Shown: positions 12,238-21,818 of the stretch, in pieces | Layout of the letters: every line of letters begins with the position of its first letter | Position numbering within the stretch: the stretch's first letter is position 1 | Assembly: GCF_006346315.1 (NCBI RefSeq) | Contig: NZ_VDMR01000001.1 | Coordinates: 1,054,001 to 1,118,000 of the forward strand | DNA from: Nocardioides litoris | Lineage (GTDB): Bacteria; Actinomycetota; Actinomycetes; Propionibacteriales; Nocardioidaceae | Direction: 5' to 3' | DNA length: 64,000 nucleotides | Program-made: the position numbers and the translations under genes | Notes under the pieces: generated by a model | Databases searched by the model: none | Told to the model about the DNA's origin: nothing | What the model saw: the letters and a program-made list of their open reading frames with translations, nothing else

Positions 12238-13293
12238 TCAGGGCGCCGCCGGGAGTCTGGTCAGCCCCGCGTAGTGGCTCACCAGCTCGTCGACGGCGTC
12301 GGCCCAGCCGCGCCGGGAGGCCACCTCGCGGCCCCGGGCGCCGAGCAGGCCACGGTGGCGGTCGGCGACGACCGCCTCGACGGCCCGGCGCAGCGCGTGG
12401 GGCCGGCCGGGGTCGTAGAGCAGGCCGGTCTCGAGGTGGGTCACCACGTCGAGCGCGCCGCCGGCCCGCGGCGCGACGACGGGCACACCCGCCGCCGCGG
12501 CCTCGCGCAGCGCATGGGCGCAGGTCTCGTGCTCGCCGGGGTGCACCAGCACGTCGAGCGTGGGGACGGCGACGGTCAGGTCGCCGGTGCACAACGGCCC
12601 GGTGAAGCGGGCGCCGGGCAGCCGCGACTCGAGCCAGCCGCGCTGCGAGCCCCCGCCGACCACCACGGGACGGCAGCCGGGCACCTGCGCGAGGTCGGCG
12701 AGGCGGCGTACGCCGTGGCGACGGTGCAGGCCGCCGACGTACCCGACGACGACGCGGGGCCCGCCGGGGGTCCGCGCCCGCGACCACGACTCGTGCAGCC
12801 ACTGGTCCCGCAGGGCCGGGGTGAACGCGGCGGCGTCGACCCCGGGTCGCCACAGGCCCGCGTCGACGCCGAGCTCGCCGAGGCGGTCGACCATCCAGGT
12901 CGAGGTCACCAGCACCCGGTCGGCGCGGTCGGCCACTTTGGTGCGCCAGTAGTCGGCGGCCTGGTCGAGCACGGCCGACTGCTCGACCACCAGCGACGGC
13001 ACGCCGGTCCGGCTGGTGTGCTTGAGGGCCTTGCGGCCCAGCGCGCCGGGGGAGGTGACGTGCACCAGGTCGGGCGCGAACTGCTCCAGCGCCGCCCGCA
13101 CCTGCGGCCCGGCGGGCTCGAGGGGGCGCACCCGCACCACCGGCGAGGTCCGGTACGTCGCCAGGCCAGGCCCCGGCGCGATGATCCGCACCGTGTGGCC
13201 GAGGTCGACGAGCCGGTCGGCGACGGCCTTGAGGGTCGTCGTGGTGCCGTCGACGGCGGGGTAGAACGTCTCGGTGACCAGCGCGATCCGCAT
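12238..13293 (-). CDS. Glycosyltransferase family 4 (GT-B) protein
   Basis: A 351-residue GT-B glycosyltransferase. The N-terminal MRIALVTETFYPAVDGTTTT is typical of actinobacterial GT4 mannosyltransferases acting on phosphatidylinositol mannosides or other lipids. The C-terminal Rossmann domain contains HPGEHETCAHALREAAAAG, the E-x7-E nucleotide-sugar site. It should use a nucleotide-activated sugar on the cytoplasmic face of the membrane; the acceptor is unknown. It is divergent from mutA and lies upstream of the sdh operon on the same strand. A CACGGT box lies 6 nt before its ATG. Confidence 0.86.
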   Translation of the reverse strand: MRIALVTETFYPAVDGTTTTLKAVADRLVDLGHTVRIIAPGPGLATYRTSPVVRVRPLEPAGPQVRAALEQFAPDLVHVTSPGALGRKALKHTSRTGVPSLVVEQSAVLDQAADYWRTKVADRADRVLVTSTWMVDRLGELGVDAGLWRPGVDAAAFTPALRDQWLHESWSRARTPGGPRVVVGYVGGLHRRHGVRRLADLAQVPGCRPVVVGGGSQRGWLESRLPGARFTGPLCTGDLTVAVPTLDVLVHPGEHETCAHALREAAAAGVPVVAPRAGGALDVVTHLETGLLYDPGRPHALRRAVEAVVADRHRGLLGARGREVASRRGWADAVDELVSHYAGLTRLPAAP

Positions 13294-13406
13294 GGGTCCA
13301 CCGTGTCCCGGCCGGGGAACGCGACCCCCAGGACCGGGTGGCGCCTGCATGAACGGTCGGTGTGGGAGGGGCATCACACTCGGTGGCACCGGTCACGTCG
13401 CGTCCC

Positions 13407-13412
13407 TATCGT
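13407..13412 (+). promoter_or_regulatory. Leaderless -10 box for mutA-mutB-meaB
   Basis: TATCGT ends 7 nt before the mutA ATG (13420). No ribosome-binding site is visible, so a leaderless transcript is expected. Confidence 0.5.
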
Positions 13413-13419
13413 GCCCACC

Positions 13420-15135
13420 ATGACGACCGAGCAGACCGCCGTCGAGGGCGGGCTGGACGAGCCGACCGAGCTGGAGCCCGAGCAGGGCTCGCTCGACCTG
13501 GCGCAGCCGGAGGACCGGCACACCCGCGCCGACTGGGAGCGGGAGACGGCGAAGGTGCTCCGCAAGGCGCGCCGGATGACCGACGACGACCCCGACGACC
13601 TGGTGTGGAGCATGCTCACCCGCACCTCGCTCGACGGGATCGCGCTGCCGCCGCTCGGCACCCCCGACCTGCTCGACGACCTGGCGACATCCGGCCGCCC
13701 GACCCGGCAGGGCCCGTGGGACGTGCGCACCTTCGCCGCCGCGGGGGAGGAGAAGGCGGTCCACGAGGAGCTGCTCGCCGACCTCGAGGGCGGCGCGACG
13801 TCGGTCTGGGTCGAGGTCGGCCCCGACACCGACCTCGCCACGCTGCTCGAGGGCGTCTTCGTCGACCTCGCGCCCGTCGTCCTGCAGCCGACCGGTGACC
13901 CCGCCGCCACCGCCGCGGCGTTCCTCGACTGGGCCGGCGACCTCGAGCTGCACCCGGGCACCCAGCTCGGCCTGCCGGCGTACGACGCCGGGCTGGCCGC
14001 CCGGGCGGCCGAGCGTGGCGTGCTCGGGTTCGTGCTCGACGCGACACCGGTCAACGACCGCGGCGGGTCCGACGCGCTCGAGCTCGCGGCCCTCCTCGCC
14101 CAGGGCGCCACCTTCCTGCGCGCCGCCGAGGAGGCCGGCTCGTCGGTCGCCGACGCGGCCGCGCTCGTCGAGGTGCGCCTCGCGGTCACCGACGAGCAGC
14201 TGCCCGGCATCGCCAAGCTCCGCGCGGCGCGGCGGCTGTGGGCCCGCCTGCAGGAGCTGTGCGCGGCCGAGCCGGTGCCGATGCGGCTGCACGCGGTCAC
14301 CAGCCGGCCGATGATGACGCGCTACGACCCCTACGTGAACATGCTGCGCACCACCGTCGCCGCGTTCGCCGCGGGTGTGGGCGGCGCCGACGCGCTCACC
14401 GTGCTGCCCTTCGACTCCGCACTGGGTCGGCCCGAGGGCTTCGGCCGCCGCATCGCCCGCAACACCTCTCACCTGCTGGTCTCGGAGTCCCACGTCGCGC
14501 GGGTCGCCGACCCGGCCGGCGGCTCCTACGCGGTCGAGAAGCTCACCGACGACCTCGCCGTCGAGGCCTGGCGCCTGTTCGGCGAGCTCGAGGACGGCGC
14601 CGACCTCGACGACCTCGTGGCCGCGGTGGTCGAGGCCCGCGAGCAGCAGGTGCGCACCCGCAAGCGACCGCTCACCGGCCTCACCGAGTTCCCGCACCTG
14701 GCCGAGACGCTGCCCGAGCGGTCGGGGCCGGGGCTCGGCGTGACGTCGTACGGCGCGAGCTTCGAGGCGCTGCGCGACGACCCGCCCGCGGCCCACGTCC
14801 TCCTGGCCACCCTCGGCCCGGTCGCCGCGCACACCGCCCGCGCCACCTTCGCCACCAACCTGCTCGCCGCCGGGGGCGTCGCGGTCGACGTGGCCGGCGC
14901 CACCGAGGGCGTCGACGACCTCGTCGCCACCCACGACGGCCAGCGGGTCGCCTGCCTGGCCGGCACCGACGCGGCCTACGCCGAGTGGGGCGAGGCCGCG
15001 GCCGCCGCCCTGCGTGAGGCCGGCGTGGCCCACGTGGTCGTGGCCGGCAAGCCCGCCGAGTGGGCCGACGACTCCTGCGCGATGGGCGTCGACGCCCACG
15101 CGTTCCTCACCCGCACGAGAGAGGCGCTGGCATGA
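13420..15135 (+). CDS. mutA: Methylmalonyl-CoA mutase small subunit
   Basis: A 571-residue subunit of the heterodimeric adenosylcobalamin-dependent mutase. It keeps the mutase barrel features [20 protein letters not shown] and [32 protein letters not shown]. It lacks the DGHDRG cobalamin-binding loop, as expected for the non-catalytic subunit. With MutB it interconverts methylmalonyl-CoA and succinyl-CoA in propionate, odd-chain and branched-chain catabolism. The acidic N-terminal extension precedes the conserved core. Its stop overlaps the mutB start (ATGA). Confidence 0.95.
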   Translation: MTTEQTAVEGGLDEPTELEPEQGSLDLAQPEDRHTRADWERETAKVLRKARRMTDDDPDDLVWSMLTRTSLDGIALPPLGTPDLLDDLATSGRPTRQGPWDVRTFAAAGEEKAVHEELLADLEGGATSVWVEVGPDTDLATLLEGVFVDLAPVVLQPTGDPAATAAAFLDWAGDLELHPGTQLGLPAYDAGLAARAAERGVLGFVLDATPVNDRGGSDALELAALLAQGATFLRAAEEAGSSVADAAALVEVRLAVTDEQLPGIAKLRAARRLWARLQELCAAEPVPMRLHAVTSRPMMTRYDPYVNMLRTTVAAFAAGVGGADALTVLPFDSALGRPEGFGRRIARNTSHLLVSESHVARVADPAGGSYAVEKLTDDLAVEAWRLFGELEDGADLDDLVAAVVEAREQQVRTRKRPLTGLTEFPHLAETLPERSGPGLGVTSYGASFEALRDDPPAAHVLLATLGPVAAHTARATFATNLLAAGGVAVDVAGATEGVDDLVATHDGQRVACLAGTDAAYAEWGEAAAAALREAGVAHVVVAGKPAEWADDSCAMGVDAHAFLTRTREALA

Positions 15136-17306
15136 GCGTCCCCAGGTCGTTCTCCGGGCTGCCGCTCGACGGTGGTCGAGGGGCGAGCGCAGCGAGCCCC
15201 GATTCCCCGGCAGCCGAGCCGTGGGCCAGCCCCGAGGGCATCGGCGTGCTGCCGGTCTACGGCCCCGAGCACCTCGAGGGCCTCGACGCGCTCGAGACCT
15301 GGCCGGGGCTGAGCCCGTTCCTGCGCGGGCCCTACCCGACGATGTACACCACCCAGCCTTGGACGGTCCGGCAGTACGCCGGGTTCTCCACCGCCGAGGA
15401 GTCCAACGCCTTCTACCGGCGCAACCTCGCGGCCGGCCAGAAGGGCCTCTCGGTCGCCTTCGACCTGGCCACCCACCGCGGCTACGACTCCGACCACCCG
15501 CGGGTGCGCGGCGACGTCGGCATGGCGGGCGTGGCCATCGACTCCATCTACGACACCCGCACGCTCTTCGACGGCATCCCGCTCGACGAGATGTCGGTGT
15601 CGATGACCATGAACGGCGCCGTGCTGCCGGTGCTCGCGCTCTACATCGCCGCCGCCGAGGAGCAGGGGGTGAAGCCGGAGCAGCTCGCGGGAACCATCCA
15701 GAACGACATCCTCAAGGAGTTCATGGTCCGCAACACCTACATCTACCCGCCGGCGCCGTCGATGCGGATCATCTCCGACATCTTCAGCTACACCTCGGCC
15801 AAGATGCCGCGCTTCAACTCCATCTCGATCTCCGGCTACCACATCCAGGAGGCCGGGGCGACCAACGACCTCGAGCTGGCCTACACCCTGGCCGACGGCG
15901 TCGAGTACATCCGGGCCGGGCTCGAGACCGGCATGACGATCGACCAGTTCGCGCCGCGGCTGAGCTTCTTCTGGGCCATCGGGATGAACTTCTTCATGGA
16001 GGTCGCCAAGATGCGCGCGGCCCGGGCGCTGTGGTCGCGGCTGGTCCGCCAGTTCGACCCGCAGAACCCCAAGTCGCTCTCGCTGCGCACGCACTCCCAG
16101 ACCTCGGGGTGGAGCCTGACCGCGCAGGACGTCTTCAACAACGTCCAGCGCACCTGCATCGAGGCGATGGCCGCGACCCAGGGCCACACCCAGAGCCTGC
16201 ACACCAACGCCCTCGACGAGGCCATCGCGCTGCCGACCGACTTCTCGGCCCGCATCGCCCGCAACACCCAGCTGCTGCTGCAGCAGGAGAGCGGCACCAC
16301 CGGCACCATCGACCCCTGGGCCGGCTCCTACTACGTCGAGCGCCTCACCCACGACCTCGCCGAGCGCGCCTGGGCCCACATCCAGGAGGCCGAGCGGGCC
16401 GGCGGCATGGCCAGGGCGATCGAGCAGGGCATCCCCAAGATGCGCATCGAGGAGGCCGCGGCCCGCACCCAGGCCCGCATCGACTCCGGCGCGCAGCAGG
16501 TCATCGGCGTCAACACCTACCGGCTGGCCGCCGAGGACAAGCTCGACGTGCTCAAGGTCGACAACGACGACGTCTACCGCCAGCAGGTCGCCAAGCTGGA
16601 GCGGCTGCGCGCCGAGCGCGACGACGACGCGGTGCGCCGGGCGCTCGAGGCGCTCACCGGCAGTGCCGAGCGCGGCCCGGAGAAGGGCTCGCTCGACGGC
16701 AACCTGCTCGCCCTGGCCGTCGACGCCGCCCGCGCCAAGGCGACGGTCGGGGAGATCTCCGAGGCGCTGGAGAAGGTCTACGGCCGGCACCAGGCCGTCA
16801 TCCGTACGATCTCCGGCGTGTACCGCGACACGGCGAGCGAGAGCGACGGCACCCTGCTCCAGCAGGTGCTCGACGCGACCGCCGCGTTCGAGGAGGCCGA
16901 GGGCCGCCGCCCGCGCATCCTGGTCGCCAAGATGGGCCAGGACGGGCACGACCGCGGCCAGAAGGTCATCGTCTCCGCCTTCGCCGACCTCGGCTTCGAC
17001 GTCGACGTGGGGCCGCTGTTCTCCACGCCCGAGGAGGTCGCCCAGCAGGCGGTCGACGCCGACGTGCACATCGTCGGCGTCAGCTCGCTCGCGGCCGGCC
17101 ACCTCGTGCTGCTGCCCGCGCTCAAGGAGGCGCTGGCCGAGCAGGGCCGCGACGACATCATGACCGTCATCGGCGGCGTCATCCCGCCCGACGACGTCCC
17201 GACGCTGCAGGAGATGGGCGCCGCCGCGGTGTTCCTGCCCGGCACGGTCATCGCCGAGTCAGCCCTCGACCTGCTCGCCAAGCTGCGCGAGCAGCTGGGC
17301 CACTGA
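15132..17306 (+). CDS. mutB: Methylmalonyl-CoA mutase large (catalytic) subunit
   Basis: A 724-residue catalytic subunit. It has the substrate barrel ([46 protein letters not shown]) and the C-terminal B12-binding domain with D604-G-H606-D-R-G, whose histidine is the lower cobalt ligand. The product succinyl-CoA feeds the TCA cycle next to the neighbouring sdh operon. An oddity is that codons about 12-24 ([13 protein letters not shown]) are encoded by a copy of the genome's palindromic repeat. The insert lies in the variable N-terminal linker and keeps the frame. Confidence 0.97.
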   Translation: MSVPRSFSGLPLDGGRGASAASPDSPAAEPWASPEGIGVLPVYGPEHLEGLDALETWPGLSPFLRGPYPTMYTTQPWTVRQYAGFSTAEESNAFYRRNLAAGQKGLSVAFDLATHRGYDSDHPRVRGDVGMAGVAIDSIYDTRTLFDGIPLDEMSVSMTMNGAVLPVLALYIAAAEEQGVKPEQLAGTIQNDILKEFMVRNTYIYPPAPSMRIISDIFSYTSAKMPRFNSISISGYHIQEAGATNDLELAYTLADGVEYIRAGLETGMTIDQFAPRLSFFWAIGMNFFMEVAKMRAARALWSRLVRQFDPQNPKSLSLRTHSQTSGWSLTAQDVFNNVQRTCIEAMAATQGHTQSLHTNALDEAIALPTDFSARIARNTQLLLQQESGTTGTIDPWAGSYYVERLTHDLAERAWAHIQEAERAGGMARAIEQGIPKMRIEEAAARTQARIDSGAQQVIGVNTYRLAAEDKLDVLKVDNDDVYRQQVAKLERLRAERDDDAVRRALEALTGSAERGPEKGSLDGNLLALAVDAARAKATVGEISEALEKVYGRHQAVIRTISGVYRDTASESDGTLLQQVLDATAAFEEAEGRRPRILVAKMGQDGHDRGQKVIVSAFADLGFDVDVGPLFSTPEEVAQQAVDADVHIVGVSSLAAGHLVLLPALKEALAEQGRDDIMTVIGGVIPPDDVPTLQEMGAAAVFLPGTVIAESALDLLAKLREQLGH
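15171..15201 (+). repeat. Partial palindromic repeat inside mutB coding sequence
   Basis: GGTGGTCGAG (15171-15180) is the left arm of the dispersed repeat. The core GGGGC (15180-15184) pairs with GCCCC (15196-15200) around CGAGCGCAGCGA-type sequence. The usual right arm ending in GAGACCAC is absent. It is translated in frame as part of the MutB N-terminal linker. Confidence 0.6.
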
Positions 17307-17326
17307 TGGGTCGACCGCGCTCCACG

Positions 17327-17366
17327 GTGGTCGAGGAAGGCGCCCTGGCGCCTGTCTCGAGACCAC
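17327..17366. repeat. Palindromic repeat copy between mutB and meaB
   Basis: Outer arms GTGGTC (17327-17332) and GACCAC (17361-17366) enclose GAG/CTC and a perfect inner stem AGGCGCC-CT-GGCGCCT (17338-17353). It fills most of the 64-bp gap inside the mut operon, so it is transcribed and could fold between the two messages. Confidence 0.75.
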
Positions 17367-17370
17367 TCCC

Positions 17371-18360
17371 GTGACCCCCGACGTCGACACGCTCGTCGAG
17401 GGCATCCGCGACGGTCGTCGCGCGGCGGTGGCGCAGGCCATCACGCTGGTCGAGTCCGGCAAGCGTGAGCGCCGCGAGGCCGCCCGCGAGCTGCTGACCC
17501 GGCTCACCTCCGCCGAGGAGTCCGGGGTCCACTCGCCCGCGGTGCGGGTCGGCATCAGCGGCGTCCCCGGCGTCGGCAAGTCCACGTTCATCGAGGCGCT
17601 CGGCTCGCGGCTCACCGCCGCCGGCCACCGCGTCGGGGTCCTCGCCGTCGACCCCAGCAGCGTGCGCACCGGCGGGTCGGTCCTCGGCGACAAGACCCGG
17701 ATGGCCCGCCTCGCGGCCGACCCGGCGGCATACATCCGGCCCTCGCCGTCGGCCGGCACCCTCGGCGGCGTCGCCCGCGCGACGGTGCAGGCGATGGCGG
17801 TGCTCGAGGCGGCGTCGTACGACGTGGTGCTGGTCGAGACCGTCGGCGTCGGGCAGAGCGAGGTGACCGTCGCCGGGATGGTCGACACGTTCCTCTTCCT
17901 GACCCTGGCCCGCACCGGCGACCAGCTGCAGGGCATCAAGAAGGGCATCCTCGAGATCGCCGACGTCGTCGCGGTCAACAAGGCCGACGGCGACCACGAG
18001 GGCGAGGCCCGGGTCGCGGCCCGCGAGCTGGCCGGGGCGCTGCGCCTCGTGCGTGGCCACGGCGAGTGGGCCCCGCCCGTCGTCACGTGCTCGGCGCTGC
18101 ACGACGCCCGCGTCGACGACGTCTGGGACCGGGTGCACGCCCACCGCGACCACCTCGGCCCCGACGGCCTCGCGGCCAAGCGCGCCGACCAGCAGCTGGA
18201 CTTCACCTGGGCGCTCGTGCGCGACGAGCTCGACCAGCGCTTGCGGCACTCGCCCGGGGTCCGCGCCATCCGCGACGACGTGCGGCGCGAGGTGCTCGCC
18301 GGCGACCTGCCCGCCACCGTCGCGGCCGACCGGTTGCTGGCGGCGTACGACGGCGGCTGA
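17371..18360 (+). CDS. meaB: Methylmalonyl-CoA mutase-associated GTPase MeaB
   Basis: A 329-residue G3E-family GTPase that loads and protects the cobalamin cofactor of MutAB. Walker A is GVPGVGKST (about residues 64-72). It is followed by LAVDPSSVRTGGSVLGDKTRM, the switch region VETVGVGQSE, and VNKADGDHEGEA, which holds the NKxD guanine motif. The C-terminal dimerisation region is present. The GTG at 17371 starts 4 bp after the repeat that separates it from mutB. Confidence 0.95.
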   Translation: MTPDVDTLVEGIRDGRRAAVAQAITLVESGKRERREAARELLTRLTSAEESGVHSPAVRVGISGVPGVGKSTFIEALGSRLTAAGHRVGVLAVDPSSVRTGGSVLGDKTRMARLAADPAAYIRPSPSAGTLGGVARATVQAMAVLEAASYDVVLVETVGVGQSEVTVAGMVDTFLFLTLARTGDQLQGIKKGILEIADVVAVNKADGDHEGEARVAARELAGALRLVRGHGEWAPPVVTCSALHDARVDDVWDRVHAHRDHLGPDGLAAKRADQQLDFTWALVRDELDQRLRHSPGVRAIRDDVRREVLAGDLPATVAADRLLAAYDGG

Positions 18361-18388
18361 GGCCCCCCGCGGGCGCGGCCCGTCCCGG

Positions 18389-18624
18389 TCAGCCGGTGCG
18401 CCGCCGTGTGCGCCGCCGTGCCGCCGCCCGGCGCGCTGCTCGCGACCCCATCCCGCGTGCCGCGGGCAGGAAGGCGGTCAGGACGAGCACCAGCACGAGG
18501 GGCAGGTTCCACGTCGCGCCCCGGAACACCGCGAGGGCCGCGACGATCCGGCCGCGACCATCCCGACCGCGAGGTGCCGGACGAGGGTGCGGCGGTCGTC
18601 CGGCGGGGTCTTGCTGCCGTCCAT
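18389..18624 (-). pseudogene. Small membrane protein gene broken by a 1-base frameshift
   Basis: Reading from the ATG at 18622-18624 gives MDGSKTPPDDRRTLVRHLAVGMVAAG and then nonsense. One frame over, the sequence continues IVAALAVFRGATWNLPLVLV and a transmembrane stretch, ending RRRTRRRTG and a TGA at 18389. Restoring one G near 18547-18551 joins them into a 78-residue protein with one or two hydrophobic segments and a basic tail. The missing base falls in a GG run that would be GGG. Sequencing error or true loss cannot be told apart. No homologue recognised. Confidence 0.55.
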
Positions 18625-18711
18625 CCGGCAATCCCACCAGGGCCACCGAGGGCCCGGCCACCCCTGCGAGGGCCGCGAGGGAGCGGGCGGGCCGAGCAGT
18701 AGCCTGGACCG

Positions 18712-19911
18712 GTGCCCGACCACTCCTCCCTCCTCGCCGAGGTCGTCGCCAAGTACGACGCCGAGCTGGTCGACCTCCGCCGCGACGTGCACGCCCACCC
18801 CGAGCTGTCCTGGTCCGAGCACCGCACCACCGACCTGGTCGCCCAGCGGCTCGAGGCAGCCGGCTGGCGCGTGACGCTGCCGGCGCCGACCGGGGTCGTG
18901 GCCGAGCTCGGTGGCGAGGACGCCGGCTCGGGCGGCCGGGTGCCGACCGTCGCCCTGCGCGCCGACATGGACGCGCTGCCGGTGCAGGACGCGTGCGGGC
19001 AGCCGTGGGCCAGCACCGTCGACGGGGTCGCGCACGCCTGCGGCCACGACGTGCACACGATCAGCCAGCTCGGCGCGGCGCTCGCGCTCGCCGAGCTGCA
19101 CGAGCGCGGCGAGCTGCCGGGGCGCGTGCGGCTGTTCTTCCAGCCCGCCGAGGAGGTGATGCCCGGGGGTGCCAAGCACCTCATCGCCCACGGCCACCTC
19201 GAGGACGTCGACCGCATCTTCGCGCTGCACTGCGACCCCGCCGTCGACGTCGGCCGCGTCGGCCTGCGCTCCGGTGCGCTCACCAGCGCCGCCGACAAGA
19301 TCGAGGTGCACCTCGAGGGCACCGGCGGACACACCTCCCGCCCCCACCTGACCGGTGACCTCACCTTCGCCCTGGCCAAGGTGACCAGCGAGCTGCCGGC
19401 CGTCCTCAGCCGCCGGATGGACCCCCGTGCCGGCGTCAGCGTGGTGTGGGGCGTGGTCCACGCGGGCGCTGCGGTCAACGTGATCCCCGACCGGGGCACG
19501 GTCGCCGGCACCGTGCGCATCCTCGATGCGGTCGCCTGGGCCGGGTGCGAGCCGATCATCCGCGAGGCCATCCACGACATCGTCCGGCCCTACGGCGTCA
19601 CCGCCACCGTCGACTACCTCCAGGGCGTCCCGCCCGTGGTCAACGACGCCGCCGCCAACGCCGTCCTCGCCGCCGCCGCCCGTGAGGTCCTCGGCGTGAC
19701 CGGCCAGACCACCGTGCCGCAGAGCCTCGGGGGAGAGGACTTCGGCTGGTACGTCGACCAGGTGCCCGGCGCGATGTTCCGCCTCGGCACCCGGACGCCC
19801 GGCGGCCCGACGTACGACCTGCACCAGGGCAACCTGCGCGTCGACGAGCGCGCGGTCGGCATCGGCGCGCGGGTGCTCGCCGAGGCGGCCGTGGGGTCGC
19901 TGCTCGCCTGA
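18712..19911 (+). CDS. M20 family metallo-amidohydrolase (hippurate hydrolase-like)
   Basis: A 399-residue zinc amidohydrolase of the M20D type. Metal-binding motifs include ALRADMDALPVQ, HACGHDVHT and QPAEEVMPGGAKHLI, with the dimerisation domain in the middle and a late SLGGEDFGWY. Enzymes of this group cleave N-acyl or amide bonds of amino acids and peptides. The closest remembered actinobacterial relatives are AmiA1/AmiB1 of mycobacteria. The GTG at 18712 lies 6 nt after a TAGCCT box, so the message is probably leaderless. A repeat copy starts about 30 bp after its stop. Confidence 0.9.
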   Translation: MPDHSSLLAEVVAKYDAELVDLRRDVHAHPELSWSEHRTTDLVAQRLEAAGWRVTLPAPTGVVAELGGEDAGSGGRVPTVALRADMDALPVQDACGQPWASTVDGVAHACGHDVHTISQLGAALALAELHERGELPGRVRLFFQPAEEVMPGGAKHLIAHGHLEDVDRIFALHCDPAVDVGRVGLRSGALTSAADKIEVHLEGTGGHTSRPHLTGDLTFALAKVTSELPAVLSRRMDPRAGVSVVWGVVHAGAAVNVIPDRGTVAGTVRILDAVAWAGCEPIIREAIHDIVRPYGVTATVDYLQGVPPVVNDAAANAVLAAAAREVLGVTGQTTVPQSLGGEDFGWYVDQVPGAMFRLGTRTPGGPTYDLHQGNLRVDERAVGIGARVLAEAAVGSLLA

Positions 19912-19922
19912 GACCCGGCGCC

Positions 19923-20278
19923 GTGGCGGGCTCGACCCACGGTGGTCGAGGAGGGACGGCGTCCCGTCTCGAGACCGCCTGGCCGGAGCCGTTGCGCCAT
20001 CCTCGGCCGCCGCGGGTGGGTCGACGTGTCGGTCGCGGTGGATTCGAAGCTCCTCGCTGAGGTCCTCAGCGGCGCTAGGAACGCGTCTGGCCCCGTGGGG
20101 TCGCCGTCAATCGCTTGACACTCGGGGTGCAGTGGCAGGCTCGACCCACGGTGGTCGAGGAGGGACGGAGTCCCGTCTCGAGACCCCGTGGCCGCAGCCG
20201 TGGCGCCTTTCCCGGCCGCCCACGGGTGGGGGCGACGTGTCGGTCGCGGTGGCTTCGAGGTTCCTCGCTGGGGTTCGT
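19923..20278. repeat. Two diverged direct copies of a ~150-bp block, each with a palindromic repeat
   Basis: The 489-bp gap between the amidohydrolase and the DUF222 gene has no convincing gene. Block 1 (about 19923-20068) and block 2 (about 20132-20278) align along most of their length, roughly 80% identical by eye. Both begin with GTGGC(G/A)GGCTCGACCCACG, hold one GTGGTC-type hairpin (19942-19976 and 20151-20185), and share CGACGTGTCGGTCGCGGTGG. A further short match (CGCGTCTGG) lies at about 20086 and 20350. Confidence 0.7.
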
Positions 20279-20400
20279 CACTCCCCAGCCGACGTGGGTG
20301 CCGCCCCGGCGGCTGACGTGCGCTCGTCAGCGATCCCTCAAGGCCCTGGGCGCGCGTCTGGTCCCGCCGGTGGAGGTCGGCGGGGTGTGGAGCTCGGTGG

Positions 20401-21693
20401 TCAGGGCTCGGCTGAGCGGTCGACGGTGTACGTCGCGCCGGCGGGGGAGTACCACTCGAACACGCCCGGTCTGACTTGCTGGTAGTCCCAGTCGGAGAAG
20501 GTCTTGGCGCGGTGGTGGGACCGGCACAGTCGCGCGAGGTTGGTCGAGCGGGTCTCGCCGCCGGAGTCGTACGGCTGGATGTGGTCGCGGTCGGTCCGGC
20601 GTCGGTTGCAGTGGGGGAACACGCACCGTTGGTCGCGGAGGTCGACCTGCTCGGCCAACGTCGGTGACGGCGTGTAGCCGCTGCTGGCGTGGTCGGCGGA
20701 CAGGTCGATGACGGGTCGGACGTGGGCGTCGGTGTCGAGCCAGGCCGCAACCTGCTCGGCCAGGGCGAGGGCCGCGGTGGGGTCGCCGCCGGGTAGGTCG
20801 ACCACGGGCGTGATGGTGACCTTGCTGCCGGGCTGACGGCACCACGCCGCGAGCTGCTCGGTGGTGATGGTGGTGCCAGCGGTCTCGACGAGGTCGGAGT
20901 CCGAGCGCAGGTGCGCGTACACGGTCACCCCACGCCCCGTGGTGCTGCCGACCTCGAGGTCGAGCGCGAGCTGGGCGCGGGCGATCTCGCCGACCGCGAG
21001 GGCGCGGCGGGCGTCCCAGGACTCGGTCGACCCCAGGTCGCCGAGCTGGGCCGCCACGCCGGCGACGGCGGTGTCGAGGTCGACCGCGTCGGCCAGGTCG
21101 AGCATGCCGGTGACCACGACGGTGCCGTCGAGGGAGCGGACGTGGTCGAGGTGCACGTCGAACCGACGGTGCTCCAACGCCGCCAGACGCCGGCGTTCCA
21201 ACTCCTCGGGACAGTGCGCGGCCAGTGCGGAGGCGACGGTGCGGTCGACCTGGGTAAAGGTGCACGAGTGCGCCGTCGGTGCGAGCGCCCGGTCGACCTC
21301 CGCCGCACCCGCCGCCGGCAGTTGTTGGGTCTGCTCTGCGATGCGGAACGCCTTCCACACCGGCACCTCCAACTCGACGACCCGGGCCCACAGGCGGGGG
21401 AGGCGGTGGCGCAGCTCGAGGGCGTTGCCGACGTAGGTCGCACAGGAGTCGGGGGAGCGTCCGAGGACGCAGGCCAGGTCGTGGGTGTCGAACTCGCTGA
21501 CCCACGGACACCCCGGCCCGCCGAGCTGCAGCCCGGGGGTCATGGTGTGGAGCGACGCCTCCGCCTCCGACACCTCGTAGGCCGCGCACCAGTCCAGCAC
21601 CGCGACCAATGTCGCAACCTCCTCGCGCAGCATCCGCCCACGCGCGTCAGCCACGGCGGCGAGGGCCGGGTCGAGGAGGCGGCTGCTGGTCAT
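20401..21693 (-). CDS. DUF222 and HNH endonuclease domain protein
   Basis: A 430-residue protein of the actinobacterial DUF222-HNH type, related to the 13E12 repeat family of mycobacteria. The N-terminal two thirds is DUF222 (helical; VWKAFRIAEQTQQLP region). The C terminus holds an HNH nuclease core: CVFPHC, RTDRDHIQPYDSGGET, N-LARLCRSHHR, including the DH and HH zinc/metal residues. Such genes occur in many copies and their role is unknown, with DNA mobility or repair suggested. The ATG at 21693 lies 6 nt downstream of a TAGCCT box. Repeat blocks lie on both sides. Confidence 0.85.
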   Translation of the reverse strand: MTSSRLLDPALAAVADARGRMLREEVATLVAVLDWCAAYEVSEAEASLHTMTPGLQLGGPGCPWVSEFDTHDLACVLGRSPDSCATYVGNALELRHRLPRLWARVVELEVPVWKAFRIAEQTQQLPAAGAAEVDRALAPTAHSCTFTQVDRTVASALAAHCPEELERRRLAALEHRRFDVHLDHVRSLDGTVVVTGMLDLADAVDLDTAVAGVAAQLGDLGSTESWDARRALAVGEIARAQLALDLEVGSTTGRGVTVYAHLRSDSDLVETAGTTITTEQLAAWCRQPGSKVTITPVVDLPGGDPTAALALAEQVAAWLDTDAHVRPVIDLSADHASSGYTPSPTLAEQVDLRDQRCVFPHCNRRRTDRDHIQPYDSGGETRSTNLARLCRSHHRAKTFSDWDYQQVRPGVFEWYSPAGATYTVDRSAEP

Positions 21694-21780
21694 GCGAATA
21701 GGCTAGACGCGACCACCGACAGTTGTCGATGACATGTTCGATCAGGTAGACGGTTTCGCGAAGGGATCTTGGGACGAGAG

Positions 21781-21797
21781 ACAGGACGCTCTCCTGT
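21781..21797. repeat. Short inverted repeat upstream of the DUF222 gene
   Basis: ACAGGA (21781-21786) and TCCTGT (21792-21797) are separated by 5 nt. It lies about 90 bp upstream of the DUF222 start, next to the tandem array. It may be a protein-binding site or a minor hairpin. Confidence 0.3.
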
Positions 21798-21818
21798 ACC
21801 AGCAAGAGACCGTTGACC

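Noticed and set aside
13294..13419. Cobalamin riboswitch before mutA
   Set aside because: No B12-box-like sequence or adequate leader; a leaderless promoter fits instead.
21733..21745. ATGTTCGAT as a LexA/SOS box for the DUF222 gene
   Set aside because: Only a half-site; the second half GAAC at the right spacing is missing.
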